Part shown: piece after piece, positions 1 to 5,848 of the stretch | Position numbering within the stretch: the stretch's first letter is position 1 | How the letters are laid out: each line of letters starts with the position of its first letter | Program-made: the position numbers and the translations under genes | Virus record (IMG/VR): IMGVR_UViG_3300032118_000017 | Location: 1 to 43,940 of that record | DNA from: a virus | DNA: 43,940 nt | Direction: 5' to 3' (one strand) | The notes under the pieces: generated by a model | The model's input: the letters and a program-made list of their open reading frames with translations, nothing else | Told to the model about the DNA's origin: nothing | Databases searched by the model: none

Positions 1-519
1 AAACTCATCCTTGACTTTAATAAGATTGTCGATTTAAAGTATTTAGATAACTATAACGCTTTAGTAAGCCGTTCTGACTTTATAGAGTTGGTATTCAGCC
101 GTCAGGAGATAGTTAACATAATGAATGAGATAGCAACAGAACCCTGGCAGAAAGATGTTACTGAATATTTAATTAGCGTCTTAAGCGACATGACCGCATT
201 GAACTTAAGAACACAGGCTAACGCATTTAGGGATTATCAATTCTGCCAAGAAACCAAATACGATTGGAAAACTTACATTCTAAAAAGAGCAACAACAAAA
301 TCGCCCATATTCAACCTGCTTTATCAATACATGGGCAAAGAGCCAAAAAGAACGACTGAGTTAAAACGCTGGTTAATATCTACACAAAACATGAGCATTA
401 GACAAGCAGAGAGAAGGATAAAAGAATATGTGGAGATAGGGGAACTGATTAACATAGAACCCATGAGAGAGAGGGATTATCTGGTTTCCCTGTTTCCTAT
501 TAAGGAGGGAATGGTATGA
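1..519 (+). CDS. AAA+ ATPase, C-terminal part (partial at window edge)
   Basis: The frame is open from base 1, so the gene begins outside the window. The visible part reads like the end of a AAA+ module. LILDFNKI near the start fits a sensor-1 strand ending in Asn, and NALVSRSDFIELVF fits the segment after the arginine finger that precedes the lid. LNLRTQANAFRDYQ fits the lid helix carrying the sensor-2 arginine. The last 60 residues (from about SPIFNLLYQYMG) look like a winged-helix domain. Walker A and B are absent and must lie upstream. In tailed viruses such ATPases act in replication as a helicase, loader or initiator. It overlaps the next start by four bases. Assignment to AAA+ is an inference from these motifs. 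Confidence 0.6.
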   Translation, partial: KLILDFNKIVDLKYLDNYNALVSRSDFIELVFSRQEIVNIMNEIATEPWQKDVTEYLISVLSDMTALNLRTQANAFRDYQFCQETKYDWKTYILKRATTKSPIFNLLYQYMGKEPKRTTELKRWLISTQNMSIRQAERRIKEYVEIGELINIEPMRERDYLVSLFPIKEGMV

Positions 520-725
520 AAAAATGGTTTGGAGAAGTCAGATGGTCAGTTGATGATGTCTTAGAACAGGCTAAAGCTGATGGTATAGAATTAACAAGAA
601 AACAGGCTTTGGATTTCCTTAAAAGAAATTCAAAACATATAAGGGATGGGATGGTAGAAACAGGATGGAACATAATATCATCTGAATTGAATATAGCCAG
701 CGACTTGGATAGTTTGGGTGATTAA
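516..725 (+). CDS. Small hypothetical protein (69 aa)
   Basis: The product is 69 residues. The start overlaps the ATPase stop in an ATGA arrangement and a purine-rich GGAGGGA stretch lies just upstream, so translation is probably coupled. The segment DDVLEQAKADGIELTRKQA followed by DFLKRNSKHIRDGM is helical and resembles a small helix-turn-helix or helical bundle of the kind seen in replication-accessory proteins. No enzymatic motif is visible. The function is not recognised. Confidence 0.7.
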   Translation: MKKWFGEVRWSVDDVLEQAKADGIELTRKQALDFLKRNSKHIRDGMVETGWNIISSELNIASDLDSLGD

Positions 726-857
726 ATGAAAAAGCTAACAATAAACTATGAGAAGAACAAAATCGAGATTAAGAACTTCAAAGCCTTTAGCAATAATGAG
801 ATTCTTTTAATCGCTAAGGCTTTGATTGAAATGGTGGAGAAGAAGGTGGGAATATGA
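726..857 (+). CDS. Very small hypothetical protein (43 aa)
   Basis: A 43-residue frame begins with ATG directly after the preceding TAA and ends in TGA overlapping the next ATG, so it fills the gap between two genes exactly. The product is lysine- and isoleucine-rich, with a beta-like first half and an amphipathic second-half helix (NNEILLIAKALIEMVEKK). The packing supports a real gene. Function unknown. Confidence 0.55.
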   Translation: MKKLTINYEKNKIEIKNFKAFSNNEILLIAKALIEMVEKKVGI

Positions 858-1195
858 GTTTAAAAGAAGATGTTGAGGTTATGGAAAATAGGATAAAGGA
901 ATTGGAGGAGGAAAACAAGAATCTTAAGAAAGACAAGCCGAATTGGATGGAGCAAGTCGCATTAGACAACTGTATGGTCAAGGGATTCTGTGCAGTTAAT
1001 GATTTAAGCGGATACAAACATTCAAAAATAGACATAAAGGAATTTCTTAAGGTTCTGAAAGCCATACAAGCATTTGAGATTAGCGAGATAGTGGTAAGCG
1101 TCAATGACAACCATCCGATATTATTCAGGTCGAGTAAGAAGGATAAAATCGCTATGGTTTTAGCCCCTATTGTGGATGAGGACATGGAAGGATGA
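854..1195 (+). CDS. Coiled-coil protein with possible PCNA-like C-terminal module
   Basis: The product is 113 residues. Residues 3-28 form a charged coiled coil (VMENRIKELEEENKNLKK). Residues about 60-110 contain DIKEFLKVLKAI, then EIVVSVNDNHPILF, then KIAMVLAPIVDED. This order (helix, strand with a Pro-hydrophobic pair, strand ending in LAP) resembles the last strands of archaeal sliding clamps, which end in a YLLAPR-like motif. A whole clamp is about 245 residues, so this would be only a fragment or mimic. The similarity is a motif-level impression and may be chance. The gene overlaps both neighbours by four bases, as in a translationally coupled operon. Confidence 0.65.
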   Translation: MSLKEDVEVMENRIKELEEENKNLKKDKPNWMEQVALDNCMVKGFCAVNDLSGYKHSKIDIKEFLKVLKAIQAFEISEIVVSVNDNHPILFRSSKKDKIAMVLAPIVDEDMEG

Positions 1196-1287
1196 AATGT
1201 ATAAGCTGTGGGAAAGAAGGAGAATACGACTTTGTAAAGACGGACTCAGGTTATCTTTGTGAAGATTGTTCGTTAAAGGGATGGTAG
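1192..1287 (+). CDS. Mini zinc-ribbon protein (31 aa)
   Basis: A 31-residue product with two CxxC pairs: CISCG at residues 3-7 and CEDC at about 23-26. This is a complete four-cysteine zinc ribbon and little else. The ATG overlaps the TGA of the preceding gene and the stop lies two bases before the next ATG. Small ribbons of this kind usually bind nucleic acid or a protein partner. The specific function is unknown. Confidence 0.6.
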   Translation: MKCISCGKEGEYDFVKTDSGYLCEDCSLKGW

Positions 1288-1288
1288 A

Positions 1289-1387
1289 ATGCTCTGCGAA
1301 TGCTGTGATAGGGAAAAGGAAGGTATGTTATTTAAACTCGGAAAAGACAAAGCTATATATATCTGTTTCGAGTGCATAAAATATTAA
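1289..1387 (+). CDS. Mini zinc-finger protein (32 aa)
   Basis: A 32-residue product with CECC at residues 3-6 and CFEC at about 26-29, again a four-cysteine zinc site with a short beta hairpin between the halves (MLFKLGKDKAIYI). It follows the preceding mini ribbon with one base between stop and start. Its size and cysteine spacing resemble that gene, so the two may be diverged duplicates. Confidence 0.55.
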   Translation: MLCECCDREKEGMLFKLGKDKAIYICFECIKY

Positions 1388-1397
1388 AGGAGGAATT

Positions 1398-1577
1398 ATG
1401 AAAGCGAAGAAAGTAACAGGCTTTAAGTGTAGTTCATGTGATAATTTATACGAAAGCGAAGACGAGGCCATAGATTGCTGCATGGAGGAGAAAAGAGAGG
1501 AAACAGAAGCGTGGAAATGTAGTGAATGCGAAGAAATATATGAGGACAAAGAGTCAGCAAAAGAATGCTGTAAATAG
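1398..1577 (+). CDS. Protein with two tandem C2-CC zinc knuckles (59 aa)
   Basis: The product consists of two copies of one motif. FKCSSCDNLYESEDEAIDCC is at residues 9-28 and WKCSECEEIYEDKESAKECC at about 39-58, both of the form KCSxC, then about eleven residues, then CC. Each copy can bind one zinc. AAAGGAGG lies seven bases before the ATG, a good Shine-Dalgarno site. The internal duplication is clear in the sequence. The role is unknown; zinc knuckles of this sort usually mediate protein or nucleic-acid contacts. Confidence 0.7.
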   Translation: MKAKKVTGFKCSSCDNLYESEDEAIDCCMEEKREETEAWKCSECEEIYEDKESAKECCK

Positions 1578-1591
1578 AGAGGAGGGAGAAT

Positions 1592-1741
1592 ATGGTAAAG
1601 GAATGCAAGAACTGTAATTGCAGTTGCACATTGGGCAGGATATATAAACTGATAATCAAGAACGGGGAATACAACAAGCCACATATTTTTAACTTCTGCT
1701 CAGTTGAATGCTTGAAGGAATATGTCAACGGAATGGTTTAA
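1592..1741 (+). CDS. TRASH/MYM-like zinc-finger protein (49 aa)
   Basis: A 49-residue product with an N-terminal cysteine cluster (CKNCNCSC, residues 5-12) and a C-terminal FCSVECLKEYV. An FCSxxC pair followed by a short helix is typical of TRASH and MYM-type zinc fingers, which bind metal or mediate protein contacts in archaeal and viral proteins. GGAGGGAG precedes the ATG. It is the fourth small zinc protein in 550 bases. Confidence 0.6.
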   Translation: MVKECKNCNCSCTLGRIYKLIIKNGEYNKPHIFNFCSVECLKEYVNGMV

Positions 1742-1827
1742 TGGGCAACATAGAAAGGGTGTTTTGGGTATTGTATAGCCTATTCATCATAGAAAGCTGT
1801 TTATTTGTCGCTTGGCTGCTGGCATAG
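1741..1827 (+). CDS. Possible single-span membrane peptide (28 aa)
   Basis: The ATG shares its A with the preceding stop codon, and the product (MGNIERVFWVLYSLFIIESC...) is almost one continuous hydrophobic helix. It overlaps the 3' end of the gene on the other strand by 27 bases, which makes it less certain. The arrangement at the start supports translation; function unknown. Confidence 0.35.
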   Translation: MGNIERVFWVLYSLFIIESCLFVAWLLA

Positions 1828-1986
1828 CAATTCTAATTCTTTCTTTGCTTCTTTCATAAGATTTAAAGCCTCTTGGACTGTATCTGCCCTGGTTGTTACT
1901 TCGTAACGTAAATTTCCATTGGCTATTTGAGATATTTTAGTGCGGACTTTAGATTCAATCGGCTCTTTTATTTCTTCCATATACAT
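1801..1986 (-). CDS. Small divergently transcribed protein (61 aa), possible regulator
   Basis: This is the only minus-strand gene in the left third of the window. It shares a 71-base divergent promoter region with the gene at 2058. The product has a basic N-terminal part (KVRTKISQIANG), a strand (LRYEVTTRAD) and a long helix (TVQEALNLMKEAKKELELLC). There are two in-frame ATGs; the second, at 1980, lies about 25 bases from the centre of the TATA box and would fit a leaderless message better than the first. Position and size suggest a switch or autorepressor, but no DNA-binding motif is certain. Confidence 0.65.
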   Translation of the reverse strand: MYMEEIKEPIESKVRTKISQIANGNLRYEVTTRADTVQEALNLMKEAKKELELLCQQPSDK

Positions 1987-1998
1987 ATATTAGACGCA

Positions 1999-2010
1999 CA
2001 TATATATAAA
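1999..2010 (-). promoter_or_regulatory. Archaeal BRE/TATA promoter for the divergent gene
   Basis: Read on the minus strand this is CAAAGCTTTATATATATG, with an AAAG BRE-like stretch followed by a TTTATATATA box. The first ATGs lie about 20 and 26 bases downstream, the spacing expected for a leaderless transcript. Confidence 0.6.
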
Positions 2011-2027
2011 GCTTTGAAGGGGAAACC

Positions 2028-2035
2028 TTTATAAG
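2028..2035 (+). promoter_or_regulatory. Archaeal TATA promoter, leaderless, with repeated downstream motif
   Basis: The TTTATAAG box is centred about 27 bases before the ATG at 2058, so the message is probably leaderless. The 19 bases 2042-2060 (TATACATATATCATATATG) occur again without a mismatch at 3815-3833, also just after a CTTTATAAG box. They contain a tandem CATATAT repeat and may be an operator. Confidence 0.65.
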
Positions 2036-2057
2036 CACCCTTATACATATATCATAT

Positions 2058-2246
2058 ATGAAACAAAAGAAGGACACTAGACCAGACTTACTTAATTATA
2101 AAACGGAAACTTCGATAAAAGTTCCAAAAGCATGGTTACGGGATTGCATAAATAAGGAAATGGTTGGCATTGTGATGAGACATGAAAAAAGGATAAAGAA
2201 CATTGAACGGAGAATAATGCTTCTTGAACAGGGTGGTTATGTATGA
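2058..2246 (+). CDS. Small hypothetical protein (62 aa)
   Basis: The product starts with a charged segment. TSIKVPKAWLRDCINKEM then has a beta strand followed by a helix, and a basic helix closes the protein (RHEKRIKNIERRIMLLEQ). A strand followed by two helices is loosely like a ribbon-helix-helix regulator, but the helix pattern is not convincing enough to assign one. It heads a co-directional run and overlaps the next ATG by four bases. Confidence 0.65.
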   Translation: MKQKKDTRPDLLNYKTETSIKVPKAWLRDCINKEMVGIVMRHEKRIKNIERRIMLLEQGGYV

Positions 2247-2914
2247 AAACGGAAAAACCCTTAACTAAGGTGGATAAATTCATATTGAAAGATAGAAGAT
2301 ATTTTGAGAAAGCCCTTGCCTCATCCGAGGCGAAGATAAAGGAGCTTCAAGAAGTCTGTGAAGATAATGGAGAAATGGTAGGGGAGAAAGAAGCCGAAAT
2401 TGCCGAGAAGGAGCAGATAATCAGCAAGCTAATACATGCAATAGGCCGTATCGTTGTTATACTGGACATACAGAAGGATGGGGATACCATTACCAAGAAA
2501 GACAAGGAATTGGATTTCATCCATAATGATTATAGGCGGATAATAGCCGAGAAAGAGAAGGAAATCCAAGAACTACGCAAGGACGTACCTGACTGCGATG
2601 ACTGCCTGGTGAAGGAGGATGCGAAGAAGGAGATTGCGGAATTCCAAAAACGAGTTGAGTTTCTCCGAATTCCAAAGAAAGAATTTATCCATAAATTAGC
2701 AATAGCGGCAGATGAGATAGCCAAGCTCAAATCCGACAAGGAGTATTACATCAATCAGAACAGGCTCAACATAGAGGAGAGCAAGAGGCTCAAGTCCGAG
2801 AAAGCCGAGCTTCTTGGTTTCATAGAGCAGAGCAAAGAATACGAGATGGTTGACGGCAAATTCACAGGCAAATGGTGGGTGCATTTTGACAGTCATAATT
2901 GGAAGTGGGGATAG
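2243..2914 (+). CDS. Long coiled-coil protein (223 aa)
   Basis: Heptad-like charged segments cover most of the protein: KALASSEAKIKELQEV, then EKEAEIAEKEQIISKL, then EKEKEIQELRKDV, and a further run in the last third. A CDDC pair is at about residue 118. The C terminus ends in an aromatic motif (GKWWVHFDSHNWKWG) that could bind a partner. This is typical of viral scaffolding or DNA-organising accessory proteins, but no specific role can be assigned. Start and end overlap the neighbouring genes. Confidence 0.7.
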   Translation: MKTEKPLTKVDKFILKDRRYFEKALASSEAKIKELQEVCEDNGEMVGEKEAEIAEKEQIISKLIHAIGRIVVILDIQKDGDTITKKDKELDFIHNDYRRIIAEKEKEIQELRKDVPDCDDCLVKEDAKKEIAEFQKRVEFLRIPKKEFIHKLAIAADEIAKLKSDKEYYINQNRLNIEESKRLKSEKAELLGFIEQSKEYEMVDGKFTGKWWVHFDSHNWKWG

Positions 2915-3093
2915 GAGAACGTAAGGGGGTTATCCCATTTTGCGACACCCCCTTTGGTTCAAAACTGACAAAGTCGGTCACGGAACAAAGGTCTTTGTAT
3001 GCTGATTTGAAAATACAAGGAAAGCAATATTATCAAGGATGGAATGCCGCAATAGAGAGGTTTCTGGAACTGATTAAGGGTGATGGGAAATGA
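2899..3093 (+). CDS. Small hypothetical protein (64 aa), TTG start
   Basis: The frame begins at a TTG inside the end of the coiled-coil gene and ends four bases into the next ATG. The C-terminal half (QYYQGWNAAIERFLELIKG) is a clean amphipathic helix like those at the end of many small phage proteins. There is no in-frame ATG, so the start is uncertain. Confidence 0.5.
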   Translation: MEVGIGERKGVIPFCDTPFGSKLTKSVTEQRSLYADLKIQGKQYYQGWNAAIERFLELIKGDGK

Positions 3094-3272
3094 AAATGAA
3101 ATGTCTTAAATGCGGCTATGAAGGAGAGATGCATCAGGTAGGGAGGATGCTTGAAACAATAAAGATAGCGGTCATTCAATGTCCAACCTGTTGTTTTCTA
3201 CACGATTTATACCTTTCCGAGCCGATGGAGAACACAAAGTTTCTTCTCAACCTAAAAGAGGTGAAAGGATGA
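3090..3272 (+). CDS. Zinc-ribbon protein (60 aa)
   Basis: CLKCGYEG at residues 5-12 and CPTCC at about 31-35 form a four-cysteine ribbon with a beta hairpin between. It overlaps both neighbours in ATGA arrangements. Likely a nucleic-acid or protein-binding ribbon; the specific function is not visible. Confidence 0.65.
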   Translation: MKMKCLKCGYEGEMHQVGRMLETIKIAVIQCPTCCFLHDLYLSEPMENTKFLLNLKEVKG

Positions 3273-3565
3273 AAATGAGAATCCTGTATAGAAGAAGTCA
3301 ATTCACAGTGGATTGGAATAAGCCCAAGAACTGCCAAGCCTGTGGAAATGATGGTGGAAAGCATGGATGCAACTGTCACCATTATAAATACGAATTCAAG
3401 ACCACAGAAGTCAGGAAGAACCCAGAACTTCTTAAGAAGAACACGATTTGGCTATGCTTCCCCTGCCATAGAGTCGCTGATGCCATGAGAATCGTTGATG
3501 AAAGCCATGATAAAGCTATAGAAATTAGAAGGTTGTTGGATGAGAGAACTTTTCAAGGAAAATAG
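3269..3565 (+). CDS. HNH-like nuclease-fold protein (98 aa)
   Basis: I chose the ATG at 3269, which overlaps the preceding stop and is followed by a clean product. CQACGN is followed by CNCHHYKYEF and then WLCFPCHRVADAM. The order CxxC, HH, CxxCH is that of a small HNH (His-Me finger) nuclease with a structural zinc. The HH dipeptide would supply the catalytic histidine. The second CxxC is followed by H, as in active family members. The extra cysteines before HH are unusual. It overlaps the next HNH gene by 26 bases, so two HNH-type genes stand in tandem. Confidence 0.65.
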   Translation: MKMRILYRRSQFTVDWNKPKNCQACGNDGGKHGCNCHHYKYEFKTTEVRKNPELLKKNTIWLCFPCHRVADAMRIVDESHDKAIEIRRLLDERTFQGK

Positions 3566-3803
3566 GATTAAGTGCCTAAAAAGGGACGGTTTCAAATGCA
3601 GAAAATGTGGGGCAGACCAGATTGCCAAGGATTTGGACGTTCATCATATCAATCCTTTTAAGCGGTCCAAAGATGATTCTCTCAATAACCTTATAACATT
3701 ATGTTCAAGTTGCCACAGGACCCAAGAGAACCAGTTTAATCGAGTGGGAGTAACAAACTACCTTAGAAGATGGATAGATGAGAATAAGAGCAAAGCTTTA
3801 TAA
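3540..3803 (+). CDS. HNH endonuclease (87 aa)
   Basis: A compact HNH domain fills the whole protein: KRDGFKCRKCG, then LDVHHINPFKRSKDDSLNNL, then LCSSCHRTQENQF. The two CxxC pairs bind zinc. VHH carries the general-base histidine, the N of NNL is the middle residue, and the final CH completes the motif. Related free-standing phage proteins act as homing nucleases or as packaging-linked HNH nucleases. It lies far from the terminase here, so a packaging role is less obvious. Confidence 0.85.
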   Translation: MRELFKENRIKCLKRDGFKCRKCGADQIAKDLDVHHINPFKRSKDDSLNNLITLCSSCHRTQENQFNRVGVTNYLRRWIDENKSKAL

Positions 3804-3804
3804 G
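3797..3804 (+). promoter_or_regulatory. Archaeal TATA promoter with short leader and SD
   Basis: AAAGCTTTATAAG overlaps the end of the HNH gene. Transcription would start near 3826, giving a leader of about 15 bases that includes GGTGA seven bases before the ATG at 3842. The downstream 19-base motif at 3815-3833 is identical to the one before the gene at 2058. Confidence 0.6.
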
Positions 3805-3841
3805 TAAGCAAGTATATACATATATCATATATGGTGAATTT

Positions 3842-4063
3842 ATGGCAGGAAGACAACAATTAAAGGAAAGGACACCTACAAGAGATAGGCAATTGAAGTG
3901 GTTCCATGAAAAATGCAAAGAGGACCCGACTTGGAATGCCAGGAAACAAAGGGAATGGAGGGCAAGACGACCAGAAGCATTTAACATGACAATGGCAAAA
4001 TGCTATATAAAAAAACTGACGGATGAGCAAAAGAGAGAACTTGGCATTGGGGTGAAGTTATGA
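3842..4063 (+). CDS. Small basic protein, paralogue of the protein at 42879-43145
   Basis: A 73-residue product with many Arg and Lys. The stretch KQREWRARRPEAFNMTMAKC, continuing YIKKLTDEQ, matches KQKEYREKNKDKYNYMLARY, continuing YFRKLTPEM, in the minus-strand protein at 42879. KQxE, aromatic-R, aromatic-N, LA/MA-K/R and KLT are kept in the same order. The two are therefore related, one expressed with the early genes and one with the virion genes. A nucleic-acid-binding role is likely from the charge, but is unproven. Confidence 0.65.
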   Translation: MAGRQQLKERTPTRDRQLKWFHEKCKEDPTWNARKQREWRARRPEAFNMTMAKCYIKKLTDEQKRELGIGVKL

Positions 4064-4326
4064 GCATAATAAAGAAAAGCGAAAGGATGCTTCCTTTCGT
4101 AGTAGTGGAATTGGGGAACAGGTGTGATTTCTACGCAGTTCCGCAAGTGAAGAAAGAGAATGATGCTTACATAGTTGACACAAACAGGGATATGCATAAG
4201 GTGACATTCAACTCGACCAAGAACAATTGGACATGTACTTGTGCATATTGGAGATGGAAAGCACTGGATTGTGCTGGCATCTTGGCAGCGAAGAAATACA
4301 GGGAAATTCATGGAAAGCGAATGTGA
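4060..4326 (+). CDS. SWIM-like zinc-finger protein with a missing ligand (88 aa)
   Basis: A beta-rich N-terminal half is followed by NNWTCTCAYWRWKALDCAGI and a helix LAAKKY. SWIM zinc fingers have the form CxC, about ten residues, then CxH. Here CTC and the later C are present, but the place of the histidine is held by Gly (CAG). SWIM domains bind DNA or partners in transposase and recombination-mediator proteins. The degenerate site suggests a changed zinc site or loss of binding. It overlaps both neighbours. Confidence 0.55.
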   Translation: MSIIKKSERMLPFVVVELGNRCDFYAVPQVKKENDAYIVDTNRDMHKVTFNSTKNNWTCTCAYWRWKALDCAGILAAKKYREIHGKRM

Positions 4327-4480
4327 TATTTGCAGCAAAGAGATAGAAGGCCCTCCTGTAATAATAGAGGCGGGAAGAAGAGGGTGGTCAAAGACGGGAT
4401 ACAGGATTTGCACAAAATGTTTCAAAAATTGTTATAATTCAGCTAAGAGGAAAAGGCATGAAAATAGAAGGCAAGATTGA
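4310..4480 (+). CDS. Small zinc-finger protein (56 aa)
   Basis: Starting at the ATG at 4310, inside the end of the preceding gene, the product reads MESECDICSKEIEGPP and later YRICTKCFKNC, two CxxC pairs about 28 residues apart. The tail is strongly basic (AKRKRHENRR). A zinc ribbon followed by a basic tail suggests nucleic-acid binding. The 3' end overlaps the following gene by 23 bases. Confidence 0.6.
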   Translation: MESECDICSKEIEGPPVIIEAGRRGWSKTGYRICTKCFKNCYNSAKRKRHENRRQD

Positions 4481-4889
4481 AGAGGCAAGTTTGAAGAAAG
4501 GGCAGAAAGGGAGTTATTGGGAGTTCAAAATATCAGGCCGCATATTCAGGCTGTTCAAAGAGGATTTGTTTGACCAGGCAGCCAAATTATGCCTAGAGCA
4601 GCCTGTTGCAGTGGATTATTTCGACAATGAATGGGGAAGCAACCCAGTCACAGGCAAGCCCAATGTGAGTCATGTCATTAATTCCATAGAGGCGGTAAAC
4701 GGTTTCCAGAAAGGCGGTGAGGTAGCTTCTGCTCAGGCAGAGATTCCTATTGAGGATTTGATGAGTTTCTGTGTTGAGACCGCAATAAAGGTAACATCAA
4801 TATACTTAGAAAAGGTCAAGTTCACCTCAGATAATGTTACGTCAATCACAAATACTTTATTCATTGAATTGAATAAGAGGAGACGATAG
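4458..4889 (+). CDS. Possible OB-fold single-strand-binding-like protein (143 aa)
   Basis: The first 80 residues alternate short strands and turns (KIEGKIEEASLKKG, SYWEFKISGRIFRLF, QPVAVDYFDNEWG, VSHVINSIEAV), the pattern of a five-stranded OB fold with aromatic residues on the strands. The C-terminal half is helical (EDLMSFCVETAIKVTSIYLE). This would suit a replication or recombination single-strand-binding protein, consistent with its place in the early region. No sequence motif proves it. AGGAAAAGGC precedes the ATG. Confidence 0.5.
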   Translation: MKIEGKIEEASLKKGQKGSYWEFKISGRIFRLFKEDLFDQAAKLCLEQPVAVDYFDNEWGSNPVTGKPNVSHVINSIEAVNGFQKGGEVASAQAEIPIEDLMSFCVETAIKVTSIYLEKVKFTSDNVTSITNTLFIELNKRRR

Positions 4890-4890
4890 T

Positions 4891-5076
4891 ATGGAAATGA
4901 CAGGACAACAGTTTGATACTTTGATGCAATTGCTATCTGAAGGCAGGAAATGTCCATATCTGGAGAAAGACAGCAATCTAGACAATTATTGTTCCACTCT
5001 GCTTGATGTCAAATGCGGCTACCAAGGTGAGATTAAAATCGACCAAATTCTCAGGAAGTATTGTAGGAGGGAATGA
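4891..5076 (+). CDS. Small cysteine-containing protein (61 aa)
   Basis: The product starts with a helix (TGQQFDTLMQLLSEGRKC) and has cysteines at residues about 21, 34, 42 and 58, suggesting a single metal site or a compact fold. It sits one base after the previous stop. A further frame begins at 5073, overlapping the stop, but is too short to judge. Function unknown. Confidence 0.55.
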   Translation: MEMTGQQFDTLMQLLSEGRKCPYLEKDSNLDNYCSTLLDVKCGYQGEIKIDQILRKYCRRE

Positions 5077-5122
5077 TGCAAGAGATAGGAAAATGGAATG
5101 TGCTTGAAGGAGGGAATTATTT

Positions 5123-5248
5123 ATGCCAGAATGTAAAGGGCATTGTTATTACAAGATAGGGATGAAAGGGGATGTAATTCTTTGTGAGAGATGTGGAAGG
5201 ATAAGGGCAATTAAAAACTCAGATAATGTTTGGGAAAATCTATATTAA
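5123..5248 (+). CDS. Mini zinc-binding protein (41 aa)
   Basis: MPECKGHCYYKIGMKGDVIL is followed by CERCGRIRAI: a C-x3-C-like N-terminal pair and a CxxCG pair, with two histidine or cysteine options in the first. GAAGGAGGGAA lies about ten bases before the ATG, a strong Shine-Dalgarno site. It is one more tiny zinc protein of the early region. Confidence 0.55.
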   Translation: MPECKGHCYYKIGMKGDVILCERCGRIRAIKNSDNVWENLY

Positions 5249-5260
5249 GTTGGTTTTAAC

Positions 5261-5848
5261 ATGACTTTTCAAAAAGGAAATAAAGTGAATGTGGGCAGAA
5301 AACAAAATCCAGAATGGGTTAGAAAAAGATGTGATAAGTTAATAGGTATAAAGAGACCTTATTCCCGAATAAGAATGTTGGAAGATAATCCAATGAAACA
5401 TCCAAAGATAGAAAAAATAGTTCGTTCAAAGAGACTTAAAAAATGGAAAAGAGAAGGACATCCGTTGGAAGGCAGAGATAGACCTGAAATCTCTGGAAGT
5501 AATCATTACCGCTGGAAAGGCGGGATTTCTTTTGGGAAATATTCCTGTGAGTTCAATGACAGCCTGAAAAGAAGGATTAAGAAGCGGGATAATTATACTT
5601 GCCAAATATGTAATAAGACATCATTATTAGTGGTTCACCACAGGGATTTTGGGAAGATAAACAACTCTGATGATAATCTAATTAGTTTATGTCGGAATTG
5701 TCATCTTCATATACATAATATAAATATAATCCGCCCCAAATTCTTCCAAGAGAACATGATAGTCAAATGCAGAGATTGTCATACACAATTAGAAATACCT
5801 ATAAAGGAAGTGCTTAATTGGATTGAACCAGAAACGGTGATGAAATGA
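5261..5848 (+). CDS. NUMOD-type HNH homing endonuclease (195 aa)
   Basis: The basic N-terminal region has NUMOD3-like segments (DNPMKHPKIEKIVRSKRLKK). Then comes SGSNHYRWKGGIS, which commonly precedes the HNH domain in phage homing nucleases. The HNH core is RDNYTCQICNK, VVHHRDFGKINNSDDNLISL and CRNCHLHIHN. A further CxxC pair follows (CRDCHTQ). The gene sits at the boundary between the early region and the glycan island and overlaps the epimerase start by four bases. Its relative at 15532 shares the same layout. Such nucleases promote their own spread and exchange of flanking DNA. Confidence 0.85.
   Translation: MTFQKGNKVNVGRKQNPEWVRKRCDKLIGIKRPYSRIRMLEDNPMKHPKIEKIVRSKRLKKWKREGHPLEGRDRPEISGSNHYRWKGGISFGKYSCEFNDSLKRRIKKRDNYTCQICNKTSLLVVHHRDFGKINNSDDNLISLCRNCHLHIHNINIIRPKFFQENMIVKCRDCHTQLEIPIKEVLNWIEPETVMK

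Noticed and set aside
5073-5159. A 28-codon frame MMQEIGKWNVLEGGNYLC... overlapping two small genes.
   Set aside because: The start overlaps a stop nicely, but it conflicts with the zinc protein at 5123, which has the stronger Shine-Dalgarno and cysteine pairs.
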